Below, one piece after another: positions 28,684-37,893 of a DNA stretch of 64,000 bases. Source of the DNA: Alphaproteobacteria bacterium (lineage in GTDB: Bacteria; Pseudomonadota; Alphaproteobacteria; Ferrovibrionales; Ferrovibrionaceae); the NCBI GenBank assembly GCA_017307375.1, contig JAFKFH010000004.1, forward strand, positions 620,001 through 684,000. Direction: 5' to 3'. The notes beneath the pieces are model-generated. The model did not search any database, had not been told where the DNA came from, and saw only the letters and a program-made list of their open reading frames with translations. Made by a program: the position numbers and the translations under genes. Position 1 is the first letter of the stretch. Every line of letters starts with the position of its first letter.

Positions 28684-29829
28684 ATGTCTGTTGTCGTCCT
28701 CATCGTTGCAGCCGGTCGGGGCCAGCGCGCCGGCGCCGGTCTGCCCAAGCAGTACCGCCGGCTAGCCGGCCGGCCGGTGCTGGCGCGTACGCTCGCGGCG
28801 TTCCTGGGCCAACCCCGGGTCGATCGGGTCGCGGTGGTTATACACCCTGACGACCGTCCGCTCTACGACGAGGCGACGGCGGGCCTCGACCTGCTGCCCC
28901 CGATCGCCGGCGGCCCAACCCGGCAGGACAGCGTGCGTCTCGGGCTGGAGGCGCTGGCCGATCTTGGCCCGGATATCGTGCTGGTGCACGACGCCGCGCG
29001 ACCGTTCGTTTCGCCCGAACTGATCGGACGGGTGATCGATGCGGTCCCGGCGATCGCCGCCCTGCCGGTCGTCGACACGCTGAAACGGGCTGAGGACGGC
29101 AAGGCGACGACCGGCCCGGCACGCGACGGGCTGTGGCGGGCGCAGACGCCGCAGGGCTTCGCCTACCAGGCCCTGCGTGAGGCGCACCGCGCGGCCCATG
29201 GCGGCCCGGAACTCACCGACGACGCGGCGGTTGCCGCCACCGCCGGCATCGCGGTCGCGCTGATCGAGGGCGACGAGGCGAATTTCAAGCTGACCACGCC
29301 CGACGATTTCCGCCGGGCCGAGGCGCTGCTGATCAATCGTCACCCGGATGTCCGGGTCGGCCAGGGGTTCGACGTTCACGCGCTGGCCGACCTGCCCGGG
29401 CGTCCGCTGATGCTCGGCGGCATCGCCGTGCCCCATGCCAGGGCGCTGGCCGGGCATTCGGACGCCGACGTCGCCCTGCACGCTCTGACCGATGCCGTGC
29501 TCGGCGCCCTGGCCGAAGGCGATATCGGCCAGGCCTTTCCGCCTTCGGACGAACGCTGGCGCGGGGCCGCCTCGGACCAGTTCCTCGCTTTTGCCCGCGA
29601 CCGGGTGGCAGCGCGTGGCGGCGTCATCGCCCATGTCGACCTGACCCTGATCTGCGAGCGTCCGCGGATCGGGCCCCATCGCGAAGCGATGCGGACGCGT
29701 ATCGCCGACATTCTCGGCGTCGACCTCGACCGCGTCGCGGTCAAGGCGACCACTACCGAAAAGCTCGGCTTCACCGGCCGCGGCGAGGGCATTGCCGCGC
29801 AGGCGGTGGCCACGGTGCGCCTGCCGTGA
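28684..29829 (+). CDS. ispDF: Bifunctional MEP-pathway enzyme IspD-IspF
   Basis: 381 residues. The N-terminal half (1 to about 222) is MEP cytidylyltransferase: [34 protein letters not shown] and WRAQTPQGF. The C-terminal half is MECDP synthase: [25 protein letters not shown] and [16 protein letters not shown]. The fusion, common in alphaproteobacteria, catalyses two non-consecutive steps of isoprenoid precursor synthesis. The ORF runs upstream to 28597 but the family N-terminus starts at 28684. Confidence 0.95.
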   Translation: MSVVVLIVAAGRGQRAGAGLPKQYRRLAGRPVLARTLAAFLGQPRVDRVAVVIHPDDRPLYDEATAGLDLLPPIAGGPTRQDSVRLGLEALADLGPDIVLVHDAARPFVSPELIGRVIDAVPAIAALPVVDTLKRAEDGKATTGPARDGLWRAQTPQGFAYQALREAHRAAHGGPELTDDAAVAATAGIAVALIEGDEANFKLTTPDDFRRAEALLINRHPDVRVGQGFDVHALADLPGRPLMLGGIAVPHARALAGHSDADVALHALTDAVLGALAEGDIGQAFPPSDERWRGAASDQFLAFARDRVAARGGVIAHVDLTLICERPRIGPHREAMRTRIADILGVDLDRVAVKATTTEKLGFTGRGEGIAAQAVATVRLP

Positions 29830-30287
29830 CGCGCAAGGCTCGCATTGCCCGCATCGTTGCCACCTGGTTCGGGGCCGGCCTCGCGCGCAAGGCACCGGGG
29901 ACATGGGGCTCGCTCGCAACCCTGCCGCTCGGCATTCTGACCCTCTGGCTCGGCGGACCCTGGGCCACGGCGGCGGCCGGGCTGGCGGCAACGGTGATCG
30001 GCCTGTGGGCCATCGAGGTCTATCTGCAGACCGCGGCCCTCAAGGATCCGAAGGAAGTCGTCATCGACGAGGTCGCGGGCCAACTTTTCGCGTTGGTACC
30101 GGCGGGGCTCGACTGGCGTCTGTGGATCATCGCCTTCATCCTTTTCCGCTTCTTCGACATCACGAAGATCGGGCCGATCGGCTGGGCAGAACGCTTGCCG
30201 CGCGCCTTCGGCGTGATGATCGACGACGTCATCGCCGGCATCGTCGCCGGGCTGTGCCTGTGGGCCATCGCGAGGTATCTGCCGTGA
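29826..30287 (+). CDS. pgpA: Phosphatidylglycerophosphatase A
   Basis: 153 residues, GTG start overlapping the ispDF stop (GTGA). PgpA signatures: [31 protein letters not shown] and [12 protein letters not shown]. It is an inner-membrane enzyme that removes the phosphate from PGP to make phosphatidylglycerol. Three to four hydrophobic segments are visible. Confidence 0.92.
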   Translation: MTRKARIARIVATWFGAGLARKAPGTWGSLATLPLGILTLWLGGPWATAAAGLAATVIGLWAIEVYLQTAALKDPKEVVIDEVAGQLFALVPAGLDWRLWIIAFILFRFFDITKIGPIGWAERLPRAFGVMIDDVIAGIVAGLCLWAIARYLP

Positions 30288-30787
30288 TCGACCAATCCCT
30301 CATCGTATTGGCGGAAGAAGTCTTGCGTGCTTGTCGCGGCGCGGGCCTGACGCTTGCCACCGCGGAAAGCTGCACCGGGGGACTGATCAGCGGCTGCCTG
30401 ACCGAGGTCGCGGGTTCGTCGGACGTGGTCGAACGCGGCTTCGTGACCTATTCGAATCTGGCCAAGACCGAGATGCTCGGCGTCCCGGCCGCGCTGATCG
30501 CCTTGCATGGCGCGGTCAGCGAGCCGGTGGCCAGGGCGATGGTCGAAGGTGCGCTGGTCCACAGCAACGCCGACATCGCGGTCGCCGTCACCGGCGTCGC
30601 CGGTCCCGGCGCCTCGGAAAGCAAGCCGGCCGGCCGCGTTCATCTTGCCGTCGTCCGCCGCGGCGGACAGGTCGGTCATCTGCAGCGCGACTACGGCTCC
30701 ATCGGCCGCAACCGGGTGCGCCAGGCAACGATCCGCGACGCGCTGGAAATGCTGTTGGAACTGGCCGGACCGGGCATGGTCGCCTGA
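30284..30787 (+). CDS. cinA: CinA-family nicotinamide-nucleotide amidohydrolase (PncC)
   Basis: 167 residues, GTG start overlapping the pgpA stop. Only the CinA C-terminal amidase domain is present: [39 protein letters not shown] and AVTGVAGPG. It converts NMN to nicotinate mononucleotide in pyridine-nucleotide recycling. Last gene of the ispDF-pgpA-cinA operon. Confidence 0.92.
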   Translation: MIDQSLIVLAEEVLRACRGAGLTLATAESCTGGLISGCLTEVAGSSDVVERGFVTYSNLAKTEMLGVPAALIALHGAVSEPVARAMVEGALVHSNADIAVAVTGVAGPGASESKPAGRVHLAVVRRGGQVGHLQRDYGSIGRNRVRQATIRDALEMLLELAGPGMVA

Positions 30788-30814
30788 ATAAGGCGATCAA
30801 GGCGCCGATCGGGA

Positions 30815-32170
30815 TCAGACCGTCGCCAGCGGCAGCACCACGGTTGCCCGCAGGCCGGTGCCCGGGCGGTTTGCCAGAATAACGTCGCCGCCATGACGGC
30901 GCAGCACGGTGCGGGCGATGGCGAGGCCCAGACCCACCCCCCCGGTATCCTTGCTGCGCGACCGGTCGACGCGATGGAACGGCGTGAAGACCTCCTCGAT
31001 CTCCTCGGGCGGGATCCCGGGGCCGTCGTCGTCGATGGTGACGGTTACCTGGGTCGCTTCGACCGTAAGCCCGACCTGGGCCCCGCCGCCATGCTTGACC
31101 GCATTGTCGATGAGATTGCCGAAGGCGCGGCGCAGGGCCACGGGGCGGCATTCAAGGGCAAAATGGTCGGGGCCGGCATAGGACGCCTCGGCCCCGGCAT
31201 CGGTCTGCCCCTCGACCAGGCTTTGCAGCAGGTCGGCGAGGTCGACCGGGACCCGGGCCTCGGACCGGGCGTCGTCGCGGGCAAAGGCCATGGTCGCCGC
31301 CACCATCTGCTCCATCTCGTCGACATCGGCGATCATCTTGCCCTGGATTTCGTCGTCGTCGATCAGGTCGGCGCGCAGCCGCATGCGGGTAAGCGGCGTT
31401 CGCAGGTCGTGGCTGATCGCGGCCAGCATCTGGGTCCGGTCTGCGACGAAGCGGCGCAGCCGTTCCTGCATCTGGTTGAACGCCCGCGTGGCGGTCTTCA
31501 GTTCGGACGGGCCGAGTTCGGGCAGCGGCGGCGCCTCGCCATCCATGCCCAGCCGCTCGGCGGCGGCGGCGAAACGGCGCAATGGCGCCGAGATGCGCTG
31601 GGCTGCGAGGACAGACAGCCCGCCGATGACGACAACCGAGCCGAGCAGCCAGAGCCCGAGCCGCAAGGTCCAGCTCGAATCGTCGCCGGTGGAGAAGACC
31701 ACCCATTGGCCGTCGGCCAGCCGCACCAGAATCCGCAGGCGCGGCGCCGGCGGTTCGGCCGCCAGCCCCAGCAGCCGGGGTGGGGGCGGAGCTGCCGAGA
31801 TCAGCACCGGCCGGCGCTCGTCCTCCAGTTCGCTGCGCACGCGGCGGCGGATCGCATCGCCGAACCAGCCCGGCTCACCTTCCGGCCCCATCCGCTGCGG
31901 CGGCGGCAGGCTGGGATCGCGCAGCCGCACTTCGAGATTGGGTTCGTCGAGCGCATGGACGATGCGCTGCCGTTCCGATGGTGAGGTCTGGTCGAGGACG
32001 CGGACGACGGCGGTGACGCGCTGGGCCAGGACCCGCGGGGGATAGTTCTGGCGGGCTTCGTCGCGCCCGATCCAGAACACCGCCGCCGACACCGCCTGCA
32101 ACAGCACCAGCGCCGCAACCACGGTCAACGCGAACCGCGCGGCAATGCCGTTCGGCAGGAAGCGGCGCAT
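30815..32170 (-). CDS. EnvZ-like membrane histidine kinase
   Basis: 451 residues. Membrane segments at about 12-34 and 165-187 enclose a periplasmic Pro-rich domain. HAMP follows, then HisKA with ISHDLRTPLTRMRLRADL and HATPase with NLIDNAVKHGG, DDGPGIPPEEI and VGLGLAIARTV. All catalytic boxes are intact. The start overlaps the stop of the OmpR-type regulator gene (TGATG), so the two form a pair. Divergent neighbour is a Spy-like periplasmic protein, which hints at envelope stress or metal sensing. Confidence 0.92.
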   Translation of the reverse strand: MRRFLPNGIAARFALTVVAALVLLQAVSAAVFWIGRDEARQNYPPRVLAQRVTAVVRVLDQTSPSERQRIVHALDEPNLEVRLRDPSLPPPQRMGPEGEPGWFGDAIRRRVRSELEDERRPVLISAAPPPPRLLGLAAEPPAPRLRILVRLADGQWVVFSTGDDSSWTLRLGLWLLGSVVVIGGLSVLAAQRISAPLRRFAAAAERLGMDGEAPPLPELGPSELKTATRAFNQMQERLRRFVADRTQMLAAISHDLRTPLTRMRLRADLIDDDEIQGKMIADVDEMEQMVAATMAFARDDARSEARVPVDLADLLQSLVEGQTDAGAEASYAGPDHFALECRPVALRRAFGNLIDNAVKHGGGAQVGLTVEATQVTVTIDDDGPGIPPEEIEEVFTPFHRVDRSRSKDTGGVGLGLAIARTVLRRHGGDVILANRPGTGLRATVVLPLATV

Positions 32171-32889
32171 CAGAGGCGCGCGACGTCGGGCGTGAAGATA
32201 TAGCCGCCCGAGCGTACGGTCTTGATCACCGTCGGTTCCTTCGGGTCGGGTTCGATCTTCCGGCGCAGCCTGCTGACCTGGACGTCGATCGAACGGTCGA
32301 ACGGGGTGGCCGCGCGACCTCGCGCGAGGTCGAGGAGCTGGTCACGGGTCAGGACCCGCTGCGGCCGCTCGGCAAAGGCCAGCAGCAGGTCATATTCGCC
32401 GGCGGAAAGCTGAACCTGCACGCCGTCGGGCGAATGCAGCGATCTCCGCGCCAGATCGAGCCGCCAGCCATCGAATTCGAGCACCCTGGCCCCTTCCGGG
32501 CGCTCGGCCTCGGCCGGCTGGTGGCCGCGGCGCAAGACTGCCTTGATCCGGGCCAGCAACTCGCGCGGATTGAACGGCTTGGCGAGATAATCGTCAGCAC
32601 CCATCTCCAGGCCGATGATCCGGTCGGTCTCTTCGCCCATCGCGGTCAGCATGATGATCGGCAGGCGCTGATCGGCGCGGATCTTGCGGCAGAGGCTGAG
32701 CCCGTCTTCGCCGGGCAGCATCAGGTCGAGCACGATGAGGTCGATGCGCGCGGCTTCGAGCGTGCGGAACATTTCCGGGCCGTCCTTGGCCACCGACACG
32801 CGGCAGCCGTGGCGGCCGAGGAATTGCGACAGCAATGCGCGGATTTCGCGGTCGTCGTCGACGATGAGGATATGGGGCGAGCGTTCCAT
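32170..32889 (-). CDS. OmpR-family response regulator
   Basis: 239 residues: receiver with IVDDDREIR, acceptor Asp in IVLDLMLPGEDG and Lys in YLAKPFNP, then a winged helix ending DVQVSRLRRKIEPDP and TVRSGGYIF. A CATAAT -10-like box (32896-32901) lies 6 nt before the ATG, so the mRNA may be leaderless, though no good -35 is seen. It probably controls itself and the divergent Spy-like gene. Confidence 0.93.
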   Translation of the reverse strand: MERSPHILIVDDDREIRALLSQFLGRHGCRVSVAKDGPEMFRTLEAARIDLIVLDLMLPGEDGLSLCRKIRADQRLPIIMLTAMGEETDRIIGLEMGADDYLAKPFNPRELLARIKAVLRRGHQPAEAERPEGARVLEFDGWRLDLARRSLHSPDGVQVQLSAGEYDLLLAFAERPQRVLTRDQLLDLARGRAATPFDRSIDVQVSRLRRKIEPDPKEPTVIKTVRSGGYIFTPDVARL

Positions 32890-32932
32890 GATCCCATTAT
32901 GGCGTCAGGCGCGGCAGGCGGCAGCGGCTAAT

Positions 32933-32976
32933 CGTTACGCTCGGCAACAGCCGCGCGCCCTGCAACAGCGCGTTAC
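32933..32976. repeat. Direct repeats between the OmpR-type regulator and the Spy-like gene
   Basis: CGTTAC occurs at 32933-32938 and 32971-32976, and GCAACAGC at 32944-32951 and 32962-32969 (18 bp apart). The nested arrangement in a 184-bp divergent intergenic region suits tandem response-regulator sites. Function is inferred. Confidence 0.35.
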
Positions 32977-33073
32977 AAACCCCCGGCGTTCCCGACATCA
33001 TCGAGTTACGCGCGGCCCCCATGGTGGTTCCTGTCCGAATGATCCCCCGCCGGACCCAACAATGGAGCCCAAG

Positions 33074-33559
33074 ATGCGTAAGTCCCTCGCCGCCGCGCTC
33101 GTCGTCCTGACCACCGGCCTTGCCGCTGCCCAGGGTCTGCATGCCGCCCCCGCCGACAGCCCGGCGGCCGGTACCGGCCCGGACTTTGCCAAGATGTGCG
33201 AAGTTCGTGAAGCCCACCAGGCCGGTCATCTCGCCTACATCCAGAAGCGGCTGAACATCACGGCCGCCCAGCAGGATGCGTGGAACCGTTTCACCGCCAA
33301 GATGGCCGTGGCCAATGAACCGGTCAATGCGTTGTGCACGAGCCTGGCAAGCCAGCCGCGCCCGACGACACTGCCCCAGAAGCTCGACCGGGCCGAGCAG
33401 ATGATCAACGCCCGCAACACCCAGTTCGGCGCGATGAAGGTGGCGGCTGTCGAGCTCTACGGCCAGCTGACGCCCGACCAGCAGGCGATCGCCGACAAGT
33501 TGCTCGCCCGTGGCCCCGGCGCACCGGGCGGCCAGCACGGCGGTCCCCGCCGCGGCTAA
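33074..33559 (+). CDS. Spy/CpxP-like periplasmic protein
   Basis: 161 residues with a signal peptide (cleaved near QGLHAAP). Two LTxxQ-type motifs are visible: LNITAAQQDAWNRF and LYGQLTPDQQAIADKLL. This is the helical chaperone or metal-binding family of Spy, CpxP and ZraP. The ATG at 33074 has GGAG upstream. It is divergent from an OmpR/EnvZ pair, which likely controls it, and ends in a strong terminator. Confidence 0.8.
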   Translation: MRKSLAAALVVLTTGLAAAQGLHAAPADSPAAGTGPDFAKMCEVREAHQAGHLAYIQKRLNITAAQQDAWNRFTAKMAVANEPVNALCTSLASQPRPTTLPQKLDRAEQMINARNTQFGAMKVAAVELYGQLTPDQQAIADKLLARGPGAPGGQHGGPRRG

Positions 33560-33582
33560 GCCTTAAGGTACATGATTACCGG

Positions 33583-33605
33583 CGGCGGGGCCTTGCGCCC
33601 CGCCG
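33583..33605 (+). terminator. Rho-independent terminator after the Spy-like gene
   Basis: CGGCGGGGC (33583-33591) and GCCCCGCCG (33597-33605) form a perfect 9-bp stem with a 5-nt loop, followed by TTGATTTG. Confidence 0.75.
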
Positions 33606-33610
33606 TTGAT

Positions 33611-33639
33611 TTGCAATCGCCCCCCAGGGTCGCTAGGTT
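33611..33639 (+). promoter_or_regulatory. Predicted leaderless promoter of the four-gene signalling/ligase operon
   Basis: TTGCAA (33611-33616), a 17-bp spacer and TAGGTT (33634-33639), with 8 nt to the ATG at 33648. It starts 5 bp after the terminator stem of the preceding gene, which supports an independent transcription unit. Confidence 0.4.
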
Positions 33640-33647
33640 TGTGCGAC

Positions 33648-35087
33648 ATGTCCGGCGAAGCCCCGAGCCACCCCGAAAAACGTCAGCCGACGGTCCTCCT
33701 GGTCGAGGACACGCCCTCCTTGGCACGAATTTACCAGGAATACCTGCGCCCGATTCCGTCACGGGTGCTGACTGCCTCGACCGGGGCGGAAGCCTTGGCG
33801 CTGTTGCAGGCGCAGTTGCCGGCGGTCGTCCTGCTCGATCTCAATCTGCCCGACATTTCGGGCCTCGACGTCCTGCGTCGTATCCAGGAGTGGCGAATGC
33901 CGGTGGCGGCCGTGGTCATCACGGCGCACGGTTCGGTCAATGTCGCAGTCGAAGCCATGCGGGCCGGGGCCGTCGATTTTCTGGCCAAGCCGTTTTCGGC
34001 CGAACGCCTGCTGACGACGGTACGCAACGCGCTCGAACGCCAGCGCCTCGCGGTGATGGTCGAGGATCTGCAGGAAACCTTCGGCCGCGATCGTTTCGAA
34101 GGCTTTATCGGCACCAGCCTCGCGATGCAGGGCGTCTATCGCATCATCGACAGCGCGGCATCGAGCCGGGCGACCGTTTTCGTCACCGGCGAATCGGGGA
34201 CCGGAAAGGAACTGGCCGCCGAGGCCATTCACCGGCGCAGCCCGCGCCGAGCCGGTCCTTTCGTCGCGATCAACTGCGCGGCGATCCCGCGGGATCTGAT
34301 CGAATCGGAACTTTTCGGCCATGTCCGGGGTGCGTTCACCGGTGCGTTGTCGGATCGCGAGGGCGCCGCCTGGCGGGCCGACGGCGGCACGTTGTTCCTC
34401 GACGAAATCGCCGAACTCGACCTCAATCTCCAGGGCAAGCTGCTTCGCTTCCTCCAGAGCGGGCGTTTCACCCCTGTCGGGTCGGACAACGAGCAGAGTG
34501 TCGATATCCGGATCGTCTGCGCGACCAACCGCGACCCGATGAGCGAGGTACGTGCCGGCAGGTTCCGCGAGGATCTCTATTATCGCCTCCATGTCGTGCC
34601 GATCGCGATCCCGCCGCTGCGCGAACGCGGCGAGGATTCGATCCTGCTGGCACGCCATTTCCTCAGCCGTTCGTCGGCCGAGGAAGGCAAGCGCTTTGCG
34701 ACCATCGCGCCGGAGGCCGAGGGCCTGATCGCGGCCTATGACTGGCCCGGCAACGTACGCGAACTCGAGAACGTCATCCGCAATATCGTCGTGCTCAACA
34801 ACGGCACTGTTCTCGAGGCTTCGATGCTGCCCGACGCGCTGCGCAGCGGGGCTGCGGCGACGCCGTCGACGGCCGACGCCGTCCCGGCGGCGGTAACCGA
34901 TACAGGGGCTGCGTCCTGGCGAGCGGCCGGCGACATCCAGCCATTATGGCAAGTCGAAAAAGGCGCCATCGACCGTGCCATCGCCCTGTGCAACGGCAAC
35001 ATCCCGCGCGCGGCAGCGCTTCTCGAAGTCAGCCCCTCGACGCTCTATCGAAAGATCCAGCGCTGGCAGGAAGAGGGGCGCAGCTGA
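33648..35087 (+). CDS. Sigma54-dependent response regulator of a degenerate hybrid kinase operon
   Basis: 479 residues: receiver with acceptor Asp64 (VVLLDLNLPD), AAA+ domain with Walker [10 protein letters not shown], intact GAFTGA (ELFGHVRGAFTGALSDREG), and a Fis-type HTH (GNIPRAAALLEVSPSTLYRKI). The architecture is that of LuxO/NtrC activators. The start at 33648 is chosen from the promoter spacing and family N-terminus. Its stop overlaps the probable CTG start of the next gene. Target promoters are not evident in the window. Confidence 0.92.
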   Translation: MSGEAPSHPEKRQPTVLLVEDTPSLARIYQEYLRPIPSRVLTASTGAEALALLQAQLPAVVLLDLNLPDISGLDVLRRIQEWRMPVAAVVITAHGSVNVAVEAMRAGAVDFLAKPFSAERLLTTVRNALERQRLAVMVEDLQETFGRDRFEGFIGTSLAMQGVYRIIDSAASSRATVFVTGESGTGKELAAEAIHRRSPRRAGPFVAINCAAIPRDLIESELFGHVRGAFTGALSDREGAAWRADGGTLFLDEIAELDLNLQGKLLRFLQSGRFTPVGSDNEQSVDIRIVCATNRDPMSEVRAGRFREDLYYRLHVVPIAIPPLRERGEDSILLARHFLSRSSAEEGKRFATIAPEAEGLIAAYDWPGNVRELENVIRNIVVLNNGTVLEASMLPDALRSGAAATPSTADAVPAAVTDTGAASWRAAGDIQPLWQVEKGAIDRAIALCNGNIPRAAALLEVSPSTLYRKIQRWQEEGRS

Positions 35088-37432
35088 CGCCTTGGCCGTC
35101 ATCGCGCCGCCCGTGGCTGGCGCTTCTCCTGGCCCTGCTGGCAACGGGCCTCCTGGCCGGGGGAGGCGCCTTGATCTGGGATTCCCTGCGGACAGCAGCG
35201 GCACGCGAGACCGGGCTCTACGCGCGCGCCGCCGCGACACAGGCCTCCCGCGCGATGGATTTCGCACAGGAGGCGCTCAGCGCAGTAGGCGCCCAGGCCC
35301 TGACCGACCTGCGCAAGCGCGGCCCCGATGTCGTCGCCGAGACCCTCACGCGCCAGGCCGATGCGGATCGTGAAACCCAGTGGATCGGCCTGTTCGATCC
35401 GAAAGGCGGCCTGATCGCCGCGTCGTCGCCGGATGGGCCGGAATTTGCCGGTCTGGTCGACCCGCTCGGCGATCGCGTCGAATTCGCCCGCGGCTTCTAT
35501 GTGGGGCTGCCCGTCGTCGCCTCCTGGCGTGACCGACAGCTGATTCCGATGACCCGGCGGCTCTACGATGCCGACGATCGGCTTGAGGCCGTCATCGTCC
35601 TCTTGACGACACCGGAATTCCTGCTCGCCCTGCCCACCGGAAGCGAGCCCGAGACCCGCATCCAGCTGCGGCGCGGCGATGGCGCCTTGCTTGCCCGGGT
35701 CGGCCCCGATCAGGTCGATGACCGCGCGATCGAACGCGCCATCGATCACAATGTCCTGGCGCCTGGCGATCCCGGCGGCGTAGCAGTCGCCACCAACGAT
35801 TTGCTGGTCGCCGCCCTGCCGCTGGAACGCTACCCGCTGATCGCCGTCGCCGCGCTGCCGGCGCCGCAGCTTTCCGATGGCGGACGGCCGCTGGCGGTCC
35901 TGGCGCTGCTGGTGCTTGCGGTCTTCGTCGCGGTCGGGGCGGGCGCGGCCTGGCGATGGCAGCGCGACGAGGATCGGGCCGGCGCGGCGCCCGACCTCGA
36001 AACCCGCCTGCTGGGCCTGCTCGGACGTCGCCTGCGCGAGCCGGTATCGACCATCGCGCAGGCCGCGACGGCGCTGATGGCCGAACCGCTGTCGGTCGAG
36101 CAGCGGGAGCAGGTCTTTGTGTTGCGCCGCGCCGCGGCCGCGCTGGGCCGGGCCGCCGGCGACCTTGCCGATTGGGCAGGACCTTCCGATCCGCCGGGCG
36201 AGACGAGCTTCGACCCGACCGCGCTGCTGGCCCAGCTCGCCGCCGCCGCCGGCCCGGCAGCAAGGGCCCGGGGCTTGCGTTTCGACACCGTGACGGATCC
36301 CGATCTGCCGCCCAGCCTGACCGGCGACCCGGCGCGCTTCACCCAACTCGTGGCGGCGCTGATCGACCAGGGGATCGAATCGACCGAGGCCGGGATAGTC
36401 CGGCTGCTCGCGGGCGTCGTCAGTCAGGACGGTGACGCGGTCACGCTCGAAATTCTGGTCACCGACACCAGCCGGCCCGTCGACACCGCGCGCGAGGATG
36501 AGCGTCGGACCCGCCTCGACCTTGCCCGACGGATGGCAGCCGGCCTGGACGGGACGCTCGACGTGACCAGTCAGGCCGATGGCGGCCTCGCCGTCCGCGC
36601 AAGGCTGCGCCTGGCACGCGGCAGCGCGCCCGCGGTCGACGACGGCAGGCAGCCCCGACCGGCCGGGAATGGCTTGTCGATCCTGCTGATCGAGGACAAC
36701 AGCGCCAACCGCCAGGTGGCCGCCGGCCTGTTGGGCCGGCTCGGGCATCGCATCGCCCCGGCAGCGGATTCGGAAAGTGCCTTCGTGCTGCTGGAGAAGC
36801 AGCGCTTCGATCTTGTGCTGCTCGACATCCATTTGCCCGGACGCGATGGAATCAGCACGGCGGCGATGATCCGGGCGATGCCGCCCCCGGTCGGGCGCAT
36901 CCCGATCATCGCGCTGACTGCCGACACCCTGCCTTCGACTGCCGAGCGCTGCCGCGCAGCCGGGATCGACACCGTGCTGACCAAGCCGGTACGGCAGGCC
37001 GACCTGGCCGCTGCGATCAGCCGGATTGCCGGCCCGCGGAACGGCTCCGAACCCTTGTTGATCGACAATGCCGGAGTGGCCGAGTTGCGGGCAGCCCTGT
37101 CGCCCGACGCGATCGGCAGCCTGCTGCAGCAACTCGCGACCGATATCGACGATACGCTGGCCCGGTTGGACGCCGCCGCCGCCCGCGGCCTTTTCGCAGA
37201 GGTGGCGCGACAGGCCCATGTGATCAAAAGTGTCGCCGCCACCTTCGCCCTGCCTGCGCTGTCCGATCTGGCCGCGGTGGCCGAGGCGACGGCGCGGACC
37301 CTCGACGACGGCGGCTCGACCGCGACGGCGCAGGAGTTGCGCGCCGCAGCGCTGCGCCCGATCGCGGAACGCAGCCTCGCCGCGCTGCGCCTGGCGTTGC
37401 TGCCGGCGGATCTGCACGAAACTCAGCCGTGA
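35084..37432 (+). CDS. Hybrid sensor with degenerate kinase core, receiver and HPt domains
   Basis: 782 residues counted from a CTG at 35084 that overlaps the upstream stop and follows GAGGGG by 5 nt; an ATG at 34946 would give a 141-nt overlap. Membrane segments at 11-31 and 269-289 frame a Cache-like periplasmic domain. The DHp helix reads GRRLREPVSTI, with no His where H-E/D-x-x-x-P is expected. N box (ALIDQGIEST) and G boxes (VTDTSRPVD) are eroded. The receiver (acceptor Asp581 in LLDIHLPG) and HPt (His712 in QAHVIKSVAATFAL) are intact. Confidence 0.8.
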   Translation: MTPWPSSRRPWLALLLALLATGLLAGGGALIWDSLRTAAARETGLYARAAATQASRAMDFAQEALSAVGAQALTDLRKRGPDVVAETLTRQADADRETQWIGLFDPKGGLIAASSPDGPEFAGLVDPLGDRVEFARGFYVGLPVVASWRDRQLIPMTRRLYDADDRLEAVIVLLTTPEFLLALPTGSEPETRIQLRRGDGALLARVGPDQVDDRAIERAIDHNVLAPGDPGGVAVATNDLLVAALPLERYPLIAVAALPAPQLSDGGRPLAVLALLVLAVFVAVGAGAAWRWQRDEDRAGAAPDLETRLLGLLGRRLREPVSTIAQAATALMAEPLSVEQREQVFVLRRAAAALGRAAGDLADWAGPSDPPGETSFDPTALLAQLAAAAGPAARARGLRFDTVTDPDLPPSLTGDPARFTQLVAALIDQGIESTEAGIVRLLAGVVSQDGDAVTLEILVTDTSRPVDTAREDERRTRLDLARRMAAGLDGTLDVTSQADGGLAVRARLRLARGSAPAVDDGRQPRPAGNGLSILLIEDNSANRQVAAGLLGRLGHRIAPAADSESAFVLLEKQRFDLVLLDIHLPGRDGISTAAMIRAMPPPVGRIPIIALTADTLPSTAERCRAAGIDTVLTKPVRQADLAAAISRIAGPRNGSEPLLIDNAGVAELRAALSPDAIGSLLQQLATDIDDTLARLDAAAARGLFAEVARQAHVIKSVAATFALPALSDLAAVAEATARTLDDGGSTATAQELRAAALRPIAERSLAALRLALLPADLHETQP

Positions 37433-37893
37433 CGGACCTGCGGCCGGTCACGCAGGATGATATCGACGCGCTGGTCCGGCTGGAGGCTATCTGCTTTCCC
37501 GGCGACCGCCTGACACGAGCCCGATTCCTGGATCTGCTGCGGCGGCCCAGCGCCGCCTTCATCGGCGCGCCCGCCGCCGTGACCGGGGCCGGCGCAACCG
37601 GACTCGCCGGTTATGCGTTGATTTTGTTCCGGCGCGGCAGCAGGGTTGCGCGTCTCTATTCGATCGCGGTCGATCCCGAGGCCCGTGGCCGCGGGCTGGG
37701 CCGTCGGCTGATGGAGGCAGCTGTCGATCTGGCTCGGCAAAGGGGAGCCGACCTGCTGCGGCTGGAGGTGCGTGTCGACAACCCGTCGGCCATTGCCCTT
37801 TACCGCGCGCTCGGCTTCCATGATTTCGCCACGCGGCGCGACTACTACGACGACGGAACCGACGCATTGCGATTCGAGAAGGCCCTAGTCTGA
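37429..37893 (+). CDS. GNAT-family N-acetyltransferase, RimI-like
   Basis: 154 residues, GTG start overlapping the sensor stop (GTGA). Full GNAT core: [51 protein letters not shown] and a final [14 protein letters not shown], close to RimI-type peptide acetyltransferases. Its stop overlaps the start of the ATP-grasp gene (TGATG). GNAT and RimK-like ATP-grasp pairs are known from comparative genomics as predicted peptide-modifying or peptide-making systems. Confidence 0.85.
   Translation: MTDLRPVTQDDIDALVRLEAICFPGDRLTRARFLDLLRRPSAAFIGAPAAVTGAGATGLAGYALILFRRGSRVARLYSIAVDPEARGRGLGRRLMEAAVDLARQRGADLLRLEVRVDNPSAIALYRALGFHDFATRRDYYDDGTDALRFEKALV

Noticed and set aside
30788-30814. Terminator between cinA and the convergent kinase gene
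   Set aside because: Only a 5-bp complementarity (CGATC/GATCG) is seen, without a T-tract.
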